DNA of 64,000 nt. It comes from Corynebacterium freneyi. GTDB lineage: Bacteria > Actinomycetota > Actinomycetes > Mycobacteriales > Mycobacteriaceae. Each line of letters starts with the position of its first letter. Positions within the stretch are counted from its first letter, which is position 1. The notes beneath the pieces were generated by a model. It was not told the origin of the DNA, did no database searches, and saw only the letters and a program-made list of their open reading frames with translations. Position numbers and translations under genes: made by a program. The DNA is taken from assembly GCF_030408835.1 (NCBI RefSeq), contig NZ_CP047357.1:1550001-1614000 (forward strand), read 5' to 3'. This document shows, piece by piece, positions 9,924-19,611 of this stretch.

Positions 9924-9998
9924 ATCGCCCAAAACGACTCACGAGACCGCCGCAAAACCCCAGGTCAAGGAGAGGCCGAGTGAGTCGTTTTGGGCGAT
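9924..9998. repeat. 75-bp palindromic element, family 1, copy 1
   Basis: Perfect 18-bp inverted arms (ATCGCCCAAAACGACTCA at 9924-9941 and its complement at 9981-9998) enclose a 39-base loop containing AAAACCCCAGGTCA. A second copy with the loop in reverse orientation is at 11243-11317. Confidence 0.9.
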
Positions 9999-10184
9999 TG
10001 GACGTCGTAAAGCATCAGCTGAGTGGCGGGCACGAGTTGAGTGGCGGGACGTCGTAAAGCACGAAACAACCGAGCCCGCCCCCGGCGGCACCCGACCCTT
10101 CGAACGCCGACCCGGCCGCGCCCACCCCCGAACGGAGGCCGCCGCCGAAACGGATGGAACCGAACGGGCCCCGGCGGCGTCCAA

Positions 10185-11186
10185 ATGAGCGTGAAAACAC
10201 TGAGGGGGACCACCAAAAATGAACGCCAAACACTCGCCCGTCGATGCACCGCCGGCGAACTCCACCGCCTGCACCCCAACATCTACGTACCCGCCGTCGA
10301 CTGGGCGACGCTGACCGAGACCGACAAGCGGCGCCTCCGCCACCTCACCGCAGCCGACGGCCGACGCGACATGGTCATCGTCGGGCGCAGCGCCGCGCTC
10401 GTCCACGGCCTCGACATCATCGAACCGATGCCCGCCGACGGTCGCCCCGCACCGCAATGGCCGGTCCCGCCAGGCGACGACATCATCGAACTGGCCCACC
10501 CCACGAGGCGGAAGTTCGAAACGCGCGGCACCATCCACGAAAGCAAGCTGGTCTGGGGGCCGGATGAAGTGGTCGCGGTCGACGGCCGGGCGGTGACGTC
10601 ACCGGGGGCGACGATCGCCGACATCACGCGGCGGCACGGGTTCGGGGCGGGGCTCGTCGCGGCGGATTCGGCGTTGCGGTTGGGGAATTCGGCCATCGAC
10701 CTGATGCGGCCGGCCGCGCTGGGCCCGAACCCTGCGGCGGCGCTACGGACGGTGGCGTGCGCGTCGCAGTTTCCGGACAGTGCGCCGGAGTCGCTGCTGC
10801 GGGCGCAGATCATCGAGGCGGGGCTGCCCGCGCCGGAAGTGCAGTTGCGGGTGTTCACTGCCGACGGGATTTTCATCGGGCAGGTCGACCTCGGGTATTC
10901 GGAGTGGTTGCTGATGGTGGAGGTCCACGGCGAGGGCAAATTCAGCGGGCGGTACGGCGATGGGCAGGCCAGGTCGAAGTACGAGTGGCGGCGCGAGACG
11001 GAGATGTTGCAGAAAGGACTGGCGGTGCTGCGCGTGACGTATCCGCAGGTGGTGTCGGGGGAGGGCGTGCGGATGGTGGCCGAGGCGTTGGAGCGGCAGC
11101 GGCGGGCGGTCGCGGCGGGGGCGGTGTCGTCGGTGCGGTTCGTGCCCGCCGGGCGGCGGTGGCCGGAGGGGTTTCGTTTGCGGTGA
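10185..11186 (+). CDS. DUF559/Vsr-fold protein with AbiEi-like N-terminus
   Basis: 333-residue accessory protein. The N-terminal part (about residues 1-110; ELHRLHPNIYVP, GRSAALVHGLDI) resembles the winged-helix domain of AbiEi-type antitoxins common in actinobacteria. The C-terminal part (about 205-310) looks like a DUF559/very-short-patch-repair endonuclease fold: IGQVDLGYSEWLLMVEVHGEGK, with Asp and Glu at the usual catalytic positions but EVH instead of a clear ExK. Start ATG 10185 has neither a good RBS nor a -10 box, so it is uncertain. Codon use drops in GC3 toward TTG/GTG-rich usage in the second half. No adjacent toxin gene is visible. The gene is bracketed by two inverted copies of a palindromic repeat, suggesting a mobile cassette. 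Confidence 0.7.
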   Translation: MSVKTLRGTTKNERQTLARRCTAGELHRLHPNIYVPAVDWATLTETDKRRLRHLTAADGRRDMVIVGRSAALVHGLDIIEPMPADGRPAPQWPVPPGDDIIELAHPTRRKFETRGTIHESKLVWGPDEVVAVDGRAVTSPGATIADITRRHGFGAGLVAADSALRLGNSAIDLMRPAALGPNPAAALRTVACASQFPDSAPESLLRAQIIEAGLPAPEVQLRVFTADGIFIGQVDLGYSEWLLMVEVHGEGKFSGRYGDGQARSKYEWRRETEMLQKGLAVLRVTYPQVVSGEGVRMVAEALERQRRAVAAGAVSSVRFVPAGRRWPEGFRLR

Positions 11187-11196
11187 AAGGGCCCCG

Positions 11197-11247
11197 CGCA
11201 CTAGAACCCGGCGCATCGCTCCCACGCACTGGAACCCGGCGCATCGC
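11197..11247. repeat. 23-bp direct repeat (two copies)
   Basis: CGCACTRGAACCCGGCGCAT plus CGC occurs at 11197-11219 and 11225-11247 with one difference. The second copy runs directly into the palindromic element at 11243. Confidence 0.85.
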
Positions 11248-11317
11248 CCAAAACGACTCACGACGTTGTTCCGTGACCTGGGGTTTTCCGGGCGGGGTCT
11301 GAGTCGTTTCGGGCGAT
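11243..11317. repeat. 75-bp palindromic element, family 1, copy 2 (loop inverted)
   Basis: The same 18-bp arms as copy 1 are present, with one mismatch (11243-11260 and 11300-11317). The loop reads as the reverse complement of copy 1, with GACCTGGGGTTTT on the plus strand. Confidence 0.88.
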
Positions 11318-11426
11318 CTACGCCGGATACGTGACGAAAGAGCCGGAAGCGACGGGTGGGGCGGGAGAGATGACCGAGCTACCACTACCGCAGGCGCCCG
11401 GGCCTCCATGCCGGGCGATCGACCCC

Positions 11427-11455
11427 TTGCCCATTGTTGATATGTCACATATGGT
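11427..11455 (+). promoter_or_regulatory. promoter TTGCCC-17-TATGGT
   Basis: The -35 TTGCCC (11427-11432) and the -10 TATGGT (11450-11455) are separated by 17 bases. The -10 box ends 7 bases before GTG 11463, predicting a leaderless mRNA. Confidence 0.65.
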
Positions 11456-11462
11456 GGGGTTT

Positions 11463-12512
11463 GTGAGCGCATCCAGGACAAACGACGAAAACACCCGGCG
11501 CGACGACCGGGCCACGAACCCGCACGACACGCCGGGCGTCTACGTGGACAAGGGCAAGGACTTCAACCGCGACATGCGGTACATAACCTCGCGCATCACG
11601 GTCGACGGCGAAGACGGCTACCCGGTCGAACCGAACCGTTACCGCCTCATCGCGGCGCAGGCGTGCCCGTGGGCGAACCGGGCGATCATCGTGCGCCGGC
11701 TGCTGGGCTTGGAGGAAGTCATCTCGATGGGACTGGCCGGCCCCGTGCATGATCCGCGGTCGTGGACGTTCGATCTCGATCCCGGCGGCGTCGATCCGGT
11801 GCTGGGCATCGAGCGGCTGCAGGACGCGTACTTCGCGCGCGAGCCCGACTACCCGCGCGGCATCACGGTGCCGGCGATGGTCGACGAGCGCGACGGCGCG
11901 GTGGTGACAAACGACTTCGACCAGATCACGCGTGATTTCGCGTCGCAGTGGCAGAAGTTCCACCGCGACGGCGCCCCGAACTTGTGGCCGGAGGATGTGG
12001 TCGACGAGATGGAGGCGGTGATGAAGCGCGTCTTCACCGAGGTCAACAACGGCGTGTACCGCTGCGGTTTCGCGGGGTCCCAGGAGTCGTACGACGCGGC
12101 CTACGACCGGCTGTGGGCGGCGATGGATTGGCTGGAGGAGCGTCTGGCCGATCGCCGCTACCTGATGGGCGACACGATCACGGAGGCCGACATCCGCCTG
12201 TTCACCACGTTGGTGCGTTTCGACGCTGTCTACCACGGGCATTTCAAGGCGAACCGGCAGAAGCTGTCGGAGATGCCGGTGCTGTGGGCCTACGCGCGCG
12301 ACTTGTACCAGACGCCGGGCTTCGGCGAGACGGTCGATTTCGACCAGATCAAGGCCCACTACTACGTGGTTCACAAGGACATCAATCCGACGCAGATCAT
12401 TCCGAAGGGCCCGGCGGAGGATGTGTGGCTGACCCCGCATGGCCGGGAAAAGCTCGGCGGCCGTCCGTTCGGCGATGGCACGGCGCCGGATCCGCAGCGC
12501 CCCCTGAGGTAG
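11463..12512 (+). CDS. glutathionyl-hydroquinone reductase-like thiol transferase
   Basis: 349-residue member of the GS-hydroquinone reductase (YqjG/ECM4-like) branch of the GST superfamily. The catalytic Cys is in ACPWANRA (about residue 66) and the early signature PGVYVDKGKDFNRD is intact. The all-helical GST C-terminal domain spans about residues 165-300 (YLMGDTITEADIRLFTTLVRFD). GTG 11463 fits the leaderless promoter; upstream in-frame ATG 11451 would overlap the -10 box. Because this lineage makes mycothiol rather than glutathione, the natural thiol is probably mycothiol or another donor; that is inference. It reduces S-conjugated hydroquinones in characterised relatives. Confidence 0.87.
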   Translation: MSASRTNDENTRRDDRATNPHDTPGVYVDKGKDFNRDMRYITSRITVDGEDGYPVEPNRYRLIAAQACPWANRAIIVRRLLGLEEVISMGLAGPVHDPRSWTFDLDPGGVDPVLGIERLQDAYFAREPDYPRGITVPAMVDERDGAVVTNDFDQITRDFASQWQKFHRDGAPNLWPEDVVDEMEAVMKRVFTEVNNGVYRCGFAGSQESYDAAYDRLWAAMDWLEERLADRRYLMGDTITEADIRLFTTLVRFDAVYHGHFKANRQKLSEMPVLWAYARDLYQTPGFGETVDFDQIKAHYYVVHKDINPTQIIPKGPAEDVWLTPHGREKLGGRPFGDGTAPDPQRPLR

Positions 12513-12539
12513 GGCCGCCGCCGCCAACGCGGGGGACCG

Positions 12540-13112
12540 TCAGTCGCGTGCCGCGCGCTGGAGCAGGTGAACCGCCAGCGACCAGCCGGCTTCCTCCGCA
12601 TGCCAACCGGCCGCCTGCAGGCGCTGGTTGATGGCCTGCTTGCTCACGCCGAGCTCCGCGGCCACCTCCACCTGCGTCCATCCGGCGCGCACGAGGTTCG
12701 TCGCCTCGCGGCCCTCGGGGGACCGTCGCGAGATCACGTGGTGAAGGAGGGTGAAGGCCGCGGCGATGTCGTCGGAAAGCTCCTTGCCCCCGGGATCGCC
12801 GGTGCGGATGCGCACCCGCACCGTTCCCGCGCGCCCGCCCTTGCCCAGCACACCCGCGGCCGCGACCGACGCTGCATCGGCGTCGCCGGCCGGAGAAACG
12901 CCGATGCCGATCGACCAATCGCCGGCGGCCAGCAACGCCAGCACCAACGTGGTCACCGCGACGGCGTCCCGGGGATGGGCCGACAGCTCCTCGACGCCGG
13001 AGGGCGCGACCTTGCCCACGCCGTCGAGCCTCGACAGCGCCGCGCCCGAGGCACGCACGTGGTCGGCGCGGCGGGTCGAGCGTCCCCGATAACGGGCATG
13101 TACGGCGAACAT
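12540..13112 (-). CDS. HTH DNA-binding protein, conserved in corynebacteria
   Basis: 190-residue protein with a C-terminal helix-turn-helix (about residues 148-170: GWTQVEVAAELGVSKQAINQ) and an Ala/Gly-rich N-terminal two thirds (MFAVHARYRGRSTR start). No effector domain was recognised. ATG 13112 is preceded by TAGACT 6 bases upstream on the minus strand; the first three bases of that box form the TAG stop of the TVP38 gene. It is therefore either cotranscribed with or independently expressed from the gene upstream. Probably a transcription regulator of SatD/MarR-like size; the target is unknown. Confidence 0.75.
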   Translation of the reverse strand: MFAVHARYRGRSTRRADHVRASGAALSRLDGVGKVAPSGVEELSAHPRDAVAVTTLVLALLAAGDWSIGIGVSPAGDADAASVAAAGVLGKGGRAGTVRVRIRTGDPGGKELSDDIAAAFTLLHHVISRRSPEGREATNLVRAGWTQVEVAAELGVSKQAINQRLQAAGWHAEEAGWSLAVHLLQRAARD

Positions 13113-13118
13113 GCCTCG

Positions 13119-13124
13119 AGTCTA
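13119..13124 (-). promoter_or_regulatory. -10 box (TAGACT) overlapping the TVP38 stop
   Basis: TAGACT on the minus strand is 6 bases before ATG 13112, and its TAG is the stop codon of the upstream gene. Confidence 0.5.
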
Positions 13125-13805
13125 CCCCGGTGACTTGACGGAATGGACGACCGGCATCCGCGCGTCGAGAACCAAACCGGCCACGCCCACGCACACCAGC
13201 AGCCCCGTGACCACCACGATCCGCCAATCCATGCCGACGATGAGCGCATTGCCGAACAGCACCGTGACGATCGTGCCGGGCGCGGAGCCGACGATGGTCG
13301 CCAGGAAAAACGGCAGCGGCCGGATCGACGACAGCGCGCACGCGTAATTCAGCGGCGCGAACGGCACCGCGGCGATCATGCGCAGCGACGCGACGGCCAA
13401 CCAACCCCGATGCTCGAGCCTGTGGTCGAGGTCCATGACGCGGCGATGCCTCATCAGCACATCGCGCGCCCAATCCCGCGCGAAGTGCCTGACGACGACC
13501 AACGACACGATCGCCGACGCACCGGTGGCCGCCAGCGCCATCGCGATGCCCGGTACCGCACCGAACAGGATCCCCGCCGACAGGGTGAACACCGTGCGGG
13601 GGACCGGCAGCTGCGTGAACCCGACGTAGGCCAGGAAGAACACCACGGGAAACCAGGCGCCGGTGGCCTCCGCCCAACCGCGGATGGCGTCGACGGTGGG
13701 CACGTCGACGACGTACAGCACCGCGACGGCCACCAGCCCCAAAGCCAACAACACCAGCGGGCGGATCGCCCGCCGGCGGCGGTAAGGGGAGGGGCGCGTT
13801 GACAT
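13122..13805 (-). CDS. TVP38/TMEM64 (DedA-like) membrane protein
   Basis: 227-residue integral membrane protein of the SNARE-associated/VTT family. About five hydrophobic segments are visible, with the family core around PVPRTVFTLSAGILFGAVPG (residues about 74-93) and PFAPLNYACALSSI. ATG 13805 was chosen because TAATCT lies 7 bases upstream; the longer frame to 13928 has no start signal. Bacterial relatives are implicated in lipid scrambling or membrane homeostasis. It overlaps the -10 box of the HTH gene downstream. Confidence 0.88.
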   Translation of the reverse strand: MSTRPSPYRRRRAIRPLVLLALGLVAVAVLYVVDVPTVDAIRGWAEATGAWFPVVFFLAYVGFTQLPVPRTVFTLSAGILFGAVPGIAMALAATGASAIVSLVVVRHFARDWARDVLMRHRRVMDLDHRLEHRGWLAVASLRMIAAVPFAPLNYACALSSIRPLPFFLATIVGSAPGTIVTVLFGNALIVGMDWRIVVVTGLLVCVGVAGLVLDARMPVVHSVKSPG

Positions 13806-13812
13806 CGGATCG

Positions 13813-13818
13813 AGATTA
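13813..13818 (-). promoter_or_regulatory. -10 box (TAATCT) for the TVP38 gene
   Basis: TAATCT lies 7 bases before ATG 13805 on the minus strand. Confidence 0.6.
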
Positions 13819-13977
13819 CCCCCGTTTGCGCCACGGAACCCCGCAGCACACCGGCCACGGCGGGAATCGGGCGTCGCAAAGCCCGAAAAGGGCGAACTCG
13901 GGCACGAACGTCCGGGCCCGATGCGCACATCGGGGGTGGGGGAGGATACCCGACCACGGCTCGTGCCGGAGCCTAAT

Positions 13978-13983
13978 TAGTAT
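13978..13983 (+). promoter_or_regulatory. -10 box (TAGTAT) of the mutA operon
   Basis: TAGTAT within GCCTAATTAGTATTGG sits 7 bases before GTG 13991 and about 190 bases before the RBS-borne mutA start. Confidence 0.55.
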
Positions 13984-14179
13984 TGGAAAGGTGACCGGCT
14001 CACAGTGGGTGAACGGTGTCGTCGAGCGCCGGGAATCCGGTTCGGCCGGTTTCGTTCAATTCAACAGCGGCGTCCGCGCCAGACCACTGCGGCCGCACCG
14101 AACGGCCTTTTCCACGGCCCATCGGCGCGGCCCAGTGGCCGGGCGTGGGGCGCACGACAAGCAAGGAAGAAGGTCCGCC

Positions 14180-16063
14180 GTGACTGACCGAACGGCCCCC
14201 AACTCCTCCGCGACCGCGCTTCCGCCAGACTTCGAGGAGCAGCAGGCCTCGTGGTTCAAGGCCGTCGCCGGGGTGTTCGCCCGGGTGCGGAAGCAGGACG
14301 TCGCCGACGTGCCGTTGGACGTCTGGAAGAAGCTCATCAAGACCACGTACGACGGCGTGGAGGTCCGGCCGCTGTACACCCGGGCCGATGATCTGGCGGA
14401 GGTCCCGGCCCCCGGCCAGTTCCCGTTCACCCGCGGCGCCCGCCTGCGCGACGCCGACAACGCCGGTTGGGGAGTGCGCGAGACGTTCGGCCGCGCGGGT
14501 TCCGGCCCGGCCGCGAAGGTCAACGAGGCGCTGCTCGACGCGCTGACCAACGGCACGTCCGCGGTGCGCGTGGATCTGCGCAACGGCCTGACTGCGGCGG
14601 ATCTGCCCGCGCTGCTCAAGGGCGTGTACCTGGACCTGGCGCCGATTGCGATCGAGGCCGGCGAACGGGTCGCCGAGGCCGCCGACGCGTTGTTCGCGCT
14701 TGTCGACGACGCCGACCTGAAGGACCCCGAGGCCGTCGACATCGAGCTGTCGGTCGCCCCGCTGACCAGCAAGTACACCGGCGCCCCGGAGGTGTCGCTG
14801 GACGAGGCCGTGAAGATGGCCGTCGCCAACGCCAAGCGACCCGGCAGCGTCCGCACCCTGCTGGTCGACGGCGTGGCGTTCGCGAACATGGGCGCCACCG
14901 ACTCCCAGGAGATCGGTTACGCCCTGGCCGTGGGCGTGGCGTACCTGCGCGCCCTGACCGAGGCCGGTCTGAGCGTCGAGGAGGCCCTGGACCAGATTTC
15001 CTTCCGCTACTCGGCCACCGACGACCAGTTCAACACGATCGCGAAGTTCCGCGCGGCCCGCACCCTGTGGGCCCGCGTCGCCCAGGTCGCCGGCGCCGCC
15101 GAGCACGGCTCCGCACCGAACCACGCCGTCACCGCCCCGGTGATGTTCTCGCAGCGTGACCCGTGGGTGAACATGCTGCGCGTCACCGTCGCCGCGTTCG
15201 CCGCCGGCGTCGGCGGGGCGACCACCGTCGAGGTGCTGCCGTTCGACAACGCCATCCACGGCGGCCAGCCGGGCGTGTCCCGCACGTTCGCGGCCCGCAT
15301 CGCCCGCAACACCAACCTGCTGCTCCTGGAGGAGTCGCACCTGGGCTTCGTCGCCGACCCGGCCGGCGGTTCCTACTACGTGGAGGAACTCACCGACGAG
15401 ATCGCCGACCGCGCGTGGAAGATCTTCACCGACGTCGAGTCCTACGGCGGCATCGACACCGCCTTCGATCACGTCCGCGAGAACATCGACGCCGCCCATG
15501 AGGCGCGTCGCGCGGACATCGCGCACCGCCGCACGAAGGTCACGGCGATCAACGAGTTCCCGAACCTGGCCGAGGCGCCGCTGCCGCCGGAGGCCCGTCC
15601 AGAGGGGGAGCGCATCCGCCGCTGGGCCGCCGACTTCGAGGCGCTGCGCAACCGTTCGGATGACTTCCTCGCCGAGCAGGGCCGCCGCCCGCAGATCGCG
15701 ATGCTGCCGCTGGGCCCGCTGGCCAAGCACAACATCCGCACCGGCTTCACCGCCAACCTGATGGCCTCCGGCGGCATCGAGGCCCTCAACCCGGGCCAGG
15801 TCGTGCCGGGCGAGGCCGCCTTCGACGAGGCCGCCGCGTCCGCCCCGATCGTCGTGCTGTGCGGCGCCGACGGAGAGTACACCGCCTCCGGCGCCGAGGC
15901 CGTTGCCGCCGCCCGCGCCGCCGGCGCCTCCGAGGTGCTCGTCGCCGGGCCGGAGAAGCTGTTCGCCGATGCCGGGGGCGATGCCCGACCGGACGGTTAC
16001 CTGACCATGAACATCGACGCCGTCGCGGAACTGTCGCGGCTGCTGGACTCCCTGGGAGCGTGA
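14180..16063 (+). CDS. mutA: methylmalonyl-CoA mutase small subunit
   Basis: 627-residue small (alpha/MutA) subunit of adenosylcobalamin-dependent methylmalonyl-CoA mutase. GTG 14180 follows AAGGAAGAAGG and gives a protein beginning where other MutA proteins begin ([13 protein letters not shown]). Visible features are [33 protein letters not shown] and [15 protein letters not shown]. The C-terminal cobalamin-like domain (about residues 480-627) lacks the DxHxxG cobalamin ligand, as expected for the non-binding subunit. It pairs with MutB encoded 8 bp downstream for interconversion of succinyl-CoA and methylmalonyl-CoA. An alternative leaderless GTG at 13991 would add 63 residues. Confidence 0.95.
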   Translation: MTDRTAPNSSATALPPDFEEQQASWFKAVAGVFARVRKQDVADVPLDVWKKLIKTTYDGVEVRPLYTRADDLAEVPAPGQFPFTRGARLRDADNAGWGVRETFGRAGSGPAAKVNEALLDALTNGTSAVRVDLRNGLTAADLPALLKGVYLDLAPIAIEAGERVAEAADALFALVDDADLKDPEAVDIELSVAPLTSKYTGAPEVSLDEAVKMAVANAKRPGSVRTLLVDGVAFANMGATDSQEIGYALAVGVAYLRALTEAGLSVEEALDQISFRYSATDDQFNTIAKFRAARTLWARVAQVAGAAEHGSAPNHAVTAPVMFSQRDPWVNMLRVTVAAFAAGVGGATTVEVLPFDNAIHGGQPGVSRTFAARIARNTNLLLLEESHLGFVADPAGGSYYVEELTDEIADRAWKIFTDVESYGGIDTAFDHVRENIDAAHEARRADIAHRRTKVTAINEFPNLAEAPLPPEARPEGERIRRWAADFEALRNRSDDFLAEQGRRPQIAMLPLGPLAKHNIRTGFTANLMASGGIEALNPGQVVPGEAAFDEAAASAPIVVLCGADGEYTASGAEAVAAARAAGASEVLVAGPEKLFADAGGDARPDGYLTMNIDAVAELSRLLDSLGA

Positions 16064-16071
16064 ACGGACCA

Positions 16072-18330
<2,259 letters not shown>

Positions 18331-18485
18331 TCGGCGCCCGGCAACCGGCGCCCGGCAGCCGGGCCACCGGGGGATCCCGCCCGCAACCGGCGGGGTACCT
18401 TCGGTGGCCGATGTCGCGGGTGGATGACCCGCGCCCATCTCCGGTGGCGCGGCGCTTCGCACGGTTTTCGGTTTAAGAAGGGATC

Positions 18486-19607
18486 ATGACGGGCTTTCTC
18501 GAAGACAACCTCGGCACTCTCCACACCACCGCCGGCACGGTGGTCGAGGGCCGTACCGCCGTGGCGCCGGAGGTGGTGCGCAAGGCGCGGCGCCGCATCG
18601 ACGTCGACGATTTGTTCGAGGGCGTGCGGGCCGGCAATCGGACGAAGCTGGCCCGCGCGATCACTCTGCTGGAGTCGACGGCGCCGGCCCACCGGGTGTT
18701 GGCGCAGGATCTGCTGGTCAAGTTGCTGCCGTTTTCGGGCAACGCGATGCGCGTCGGTCTGACGGGTGTGCCGGGCGTGGGCAAGTCCACGACCATCGAG
18801 ACGTTGGGCATGCATCTCATCGACGAGGGCCACAAGGTCGCGGTGCTGGCCATCGACCCGTCGTCGACGAGGACGGGCGGCTCCATCCTGGGCGACAAGA
18901 CGCGGATGGCCAAGCTGTCGGCCACGGACGAGGCCTTCATCCGCCCGTCGCCGTCGGCGGGCACCCTCGGTGGCGTTGCCAAGGCGACGCGGGAATCGAT
19001 GGTGGTGTTGGAGGCCGCGGGCTTCGACGTCGTCATCGTCGAAACCGTCGGCGTCGGCCAGTCCGAGGTCGCCGTGGCGCAGATGGTCGACTGCTTCGCG
19101 TTTCTGGCGTTGGCCGGTGCCGGCGATCAGCTGCAGGGCATCAAGAAGGGCGTGTTGGAGATGGCGGACGTCATCGCCATCAACAAGGCCGATGGGGCGA
19201 ATCTGCGTCCGGCCAAGCGCGCGGCGCGCGATCTGGCGACGGCCATGAAGATGGTGCGCGCCAAGGACGCGGTCTGGACGCCGCCGGTGTTGACCATGTC
19301 GGCGTTGGAAAACGACGGCATCGAGAAGTTCTGGTCGGCCATCGAGGACCACCGCGACGCGATGCTGGAGGCGGGGCTGTTTTCGCGGAAACGCTCGGAC
19401 CAGCAGGTCAATTGGATGTGGTCGATGGTCCACGAGACGCTGCTGCAGCGCCTGGCCGACGACGAGGCCGTGCGCGAGGCGCAGACCCTGGTCGAATCGC
19501 AGTTGCGCGACGGCCACATCACGCCGACACTCGGCGCGGAACGCATCATCGAGGCTTTCGACGGTTCCCGCGGGGCGACTTCGCGCGACGTCGAAGCCGG
19601 AAAGTAG
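18486..19607 (+). CDS. meaB: methylmalonyl-CoA mutase-associated GTPase MeaB
   Basis: 373-residue G3E-family GTPase protecting and reloading methylmalonyl-CoA mutase. The P-loop is GVPGVGKST (about residues 94-102), with AIDPSSTRTGGSILGDKTRM, ETVGVGQSE and the NKAD specificity motif. ATG 18486 has AAGAAGGGAT just upstream. A 155-bp GC-rich gap separates it from mutB, yet direction and function argue for one operon. The next gene begins 4 bp after its stop. Confidence 0.96.
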   Translation: MTGFLEDNLGTLHTTAGTVVEGRTAVAPEVVRKARRRIDVDDLFEGVRAGNRTKLARAITLLESTAPAHRVLAQDLLVKLLPFSGNAMRVGLTGVPGVGKSTTIETLGMHLIDEGHKVAVLAIDPSSTRTGGSILGDKTRMAKLSATDEAFIRPSPSAGTLGGVAKATRESMVVLEAAGFDVVIVETVGVGQSEVAVAQMVDCFAFLALAGAGDQLQGIKKGVLEMADVIAINKADGANLRPAKRAARDLATAMKMVRAKDAVWTPPVLTMSALENDGIEKFWSAIEDHRDAMLEAGLFSRKRSDQQVNWMWSMVHETLLQRLADDEAVREAQTLVESQLRDGHITPTLGAERIIEAFDGSRGATSRDVEAGK

Positions 19608-19611
19608 CTAC

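Larger units (their letters stand above)
9786..10184. other. 399-bp intergenic region with terminator and repeats
   Basis: It contains the stomatin-gene terminator (9867-9903), one copy of the 75-bp palindromic repeat (9924-9998) and two GTCGTAAAGC decamers (10004-10013, 10051-10060). A 100-codon open frame spanning it overlaps these repeats and is not believed to be a gene. Confidence 0.6.
13806..14179 (+). other. 374-bp region upstream of mutA
   Basis: It holds divergent promoters: TAATCT at 13813-13818 (minus) for the TVP38 gene and TAGTAT at 13978-13983 (plus) toward mutA. The stretch 13991-14179 stays open in the mutA frame and begins with GTG 13991, 7 bases after the -10 box, so it may be either a roughly 190-base leader or an N-terminal extension of MutA. 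GGGAATCCGGT at 14031-14041 superficially recalls a cobalamin aptamer, but the rest does not fit. Confidence 0.5.

Noticed and set aside
9886..10188. 100-codon open frame before the DUF559-like gene
   Set aside because: It is made of the hairpin terminator and palindromic repeat, with no protein-like composition.
13991..14179. Cobalamin riboswitch before mutA
   Set aside because: GGGAATCCGGT and a purine-rich end are suggestive, but the B12 box and the conserved core helices cannot be laid out; the stretch may also be coding.
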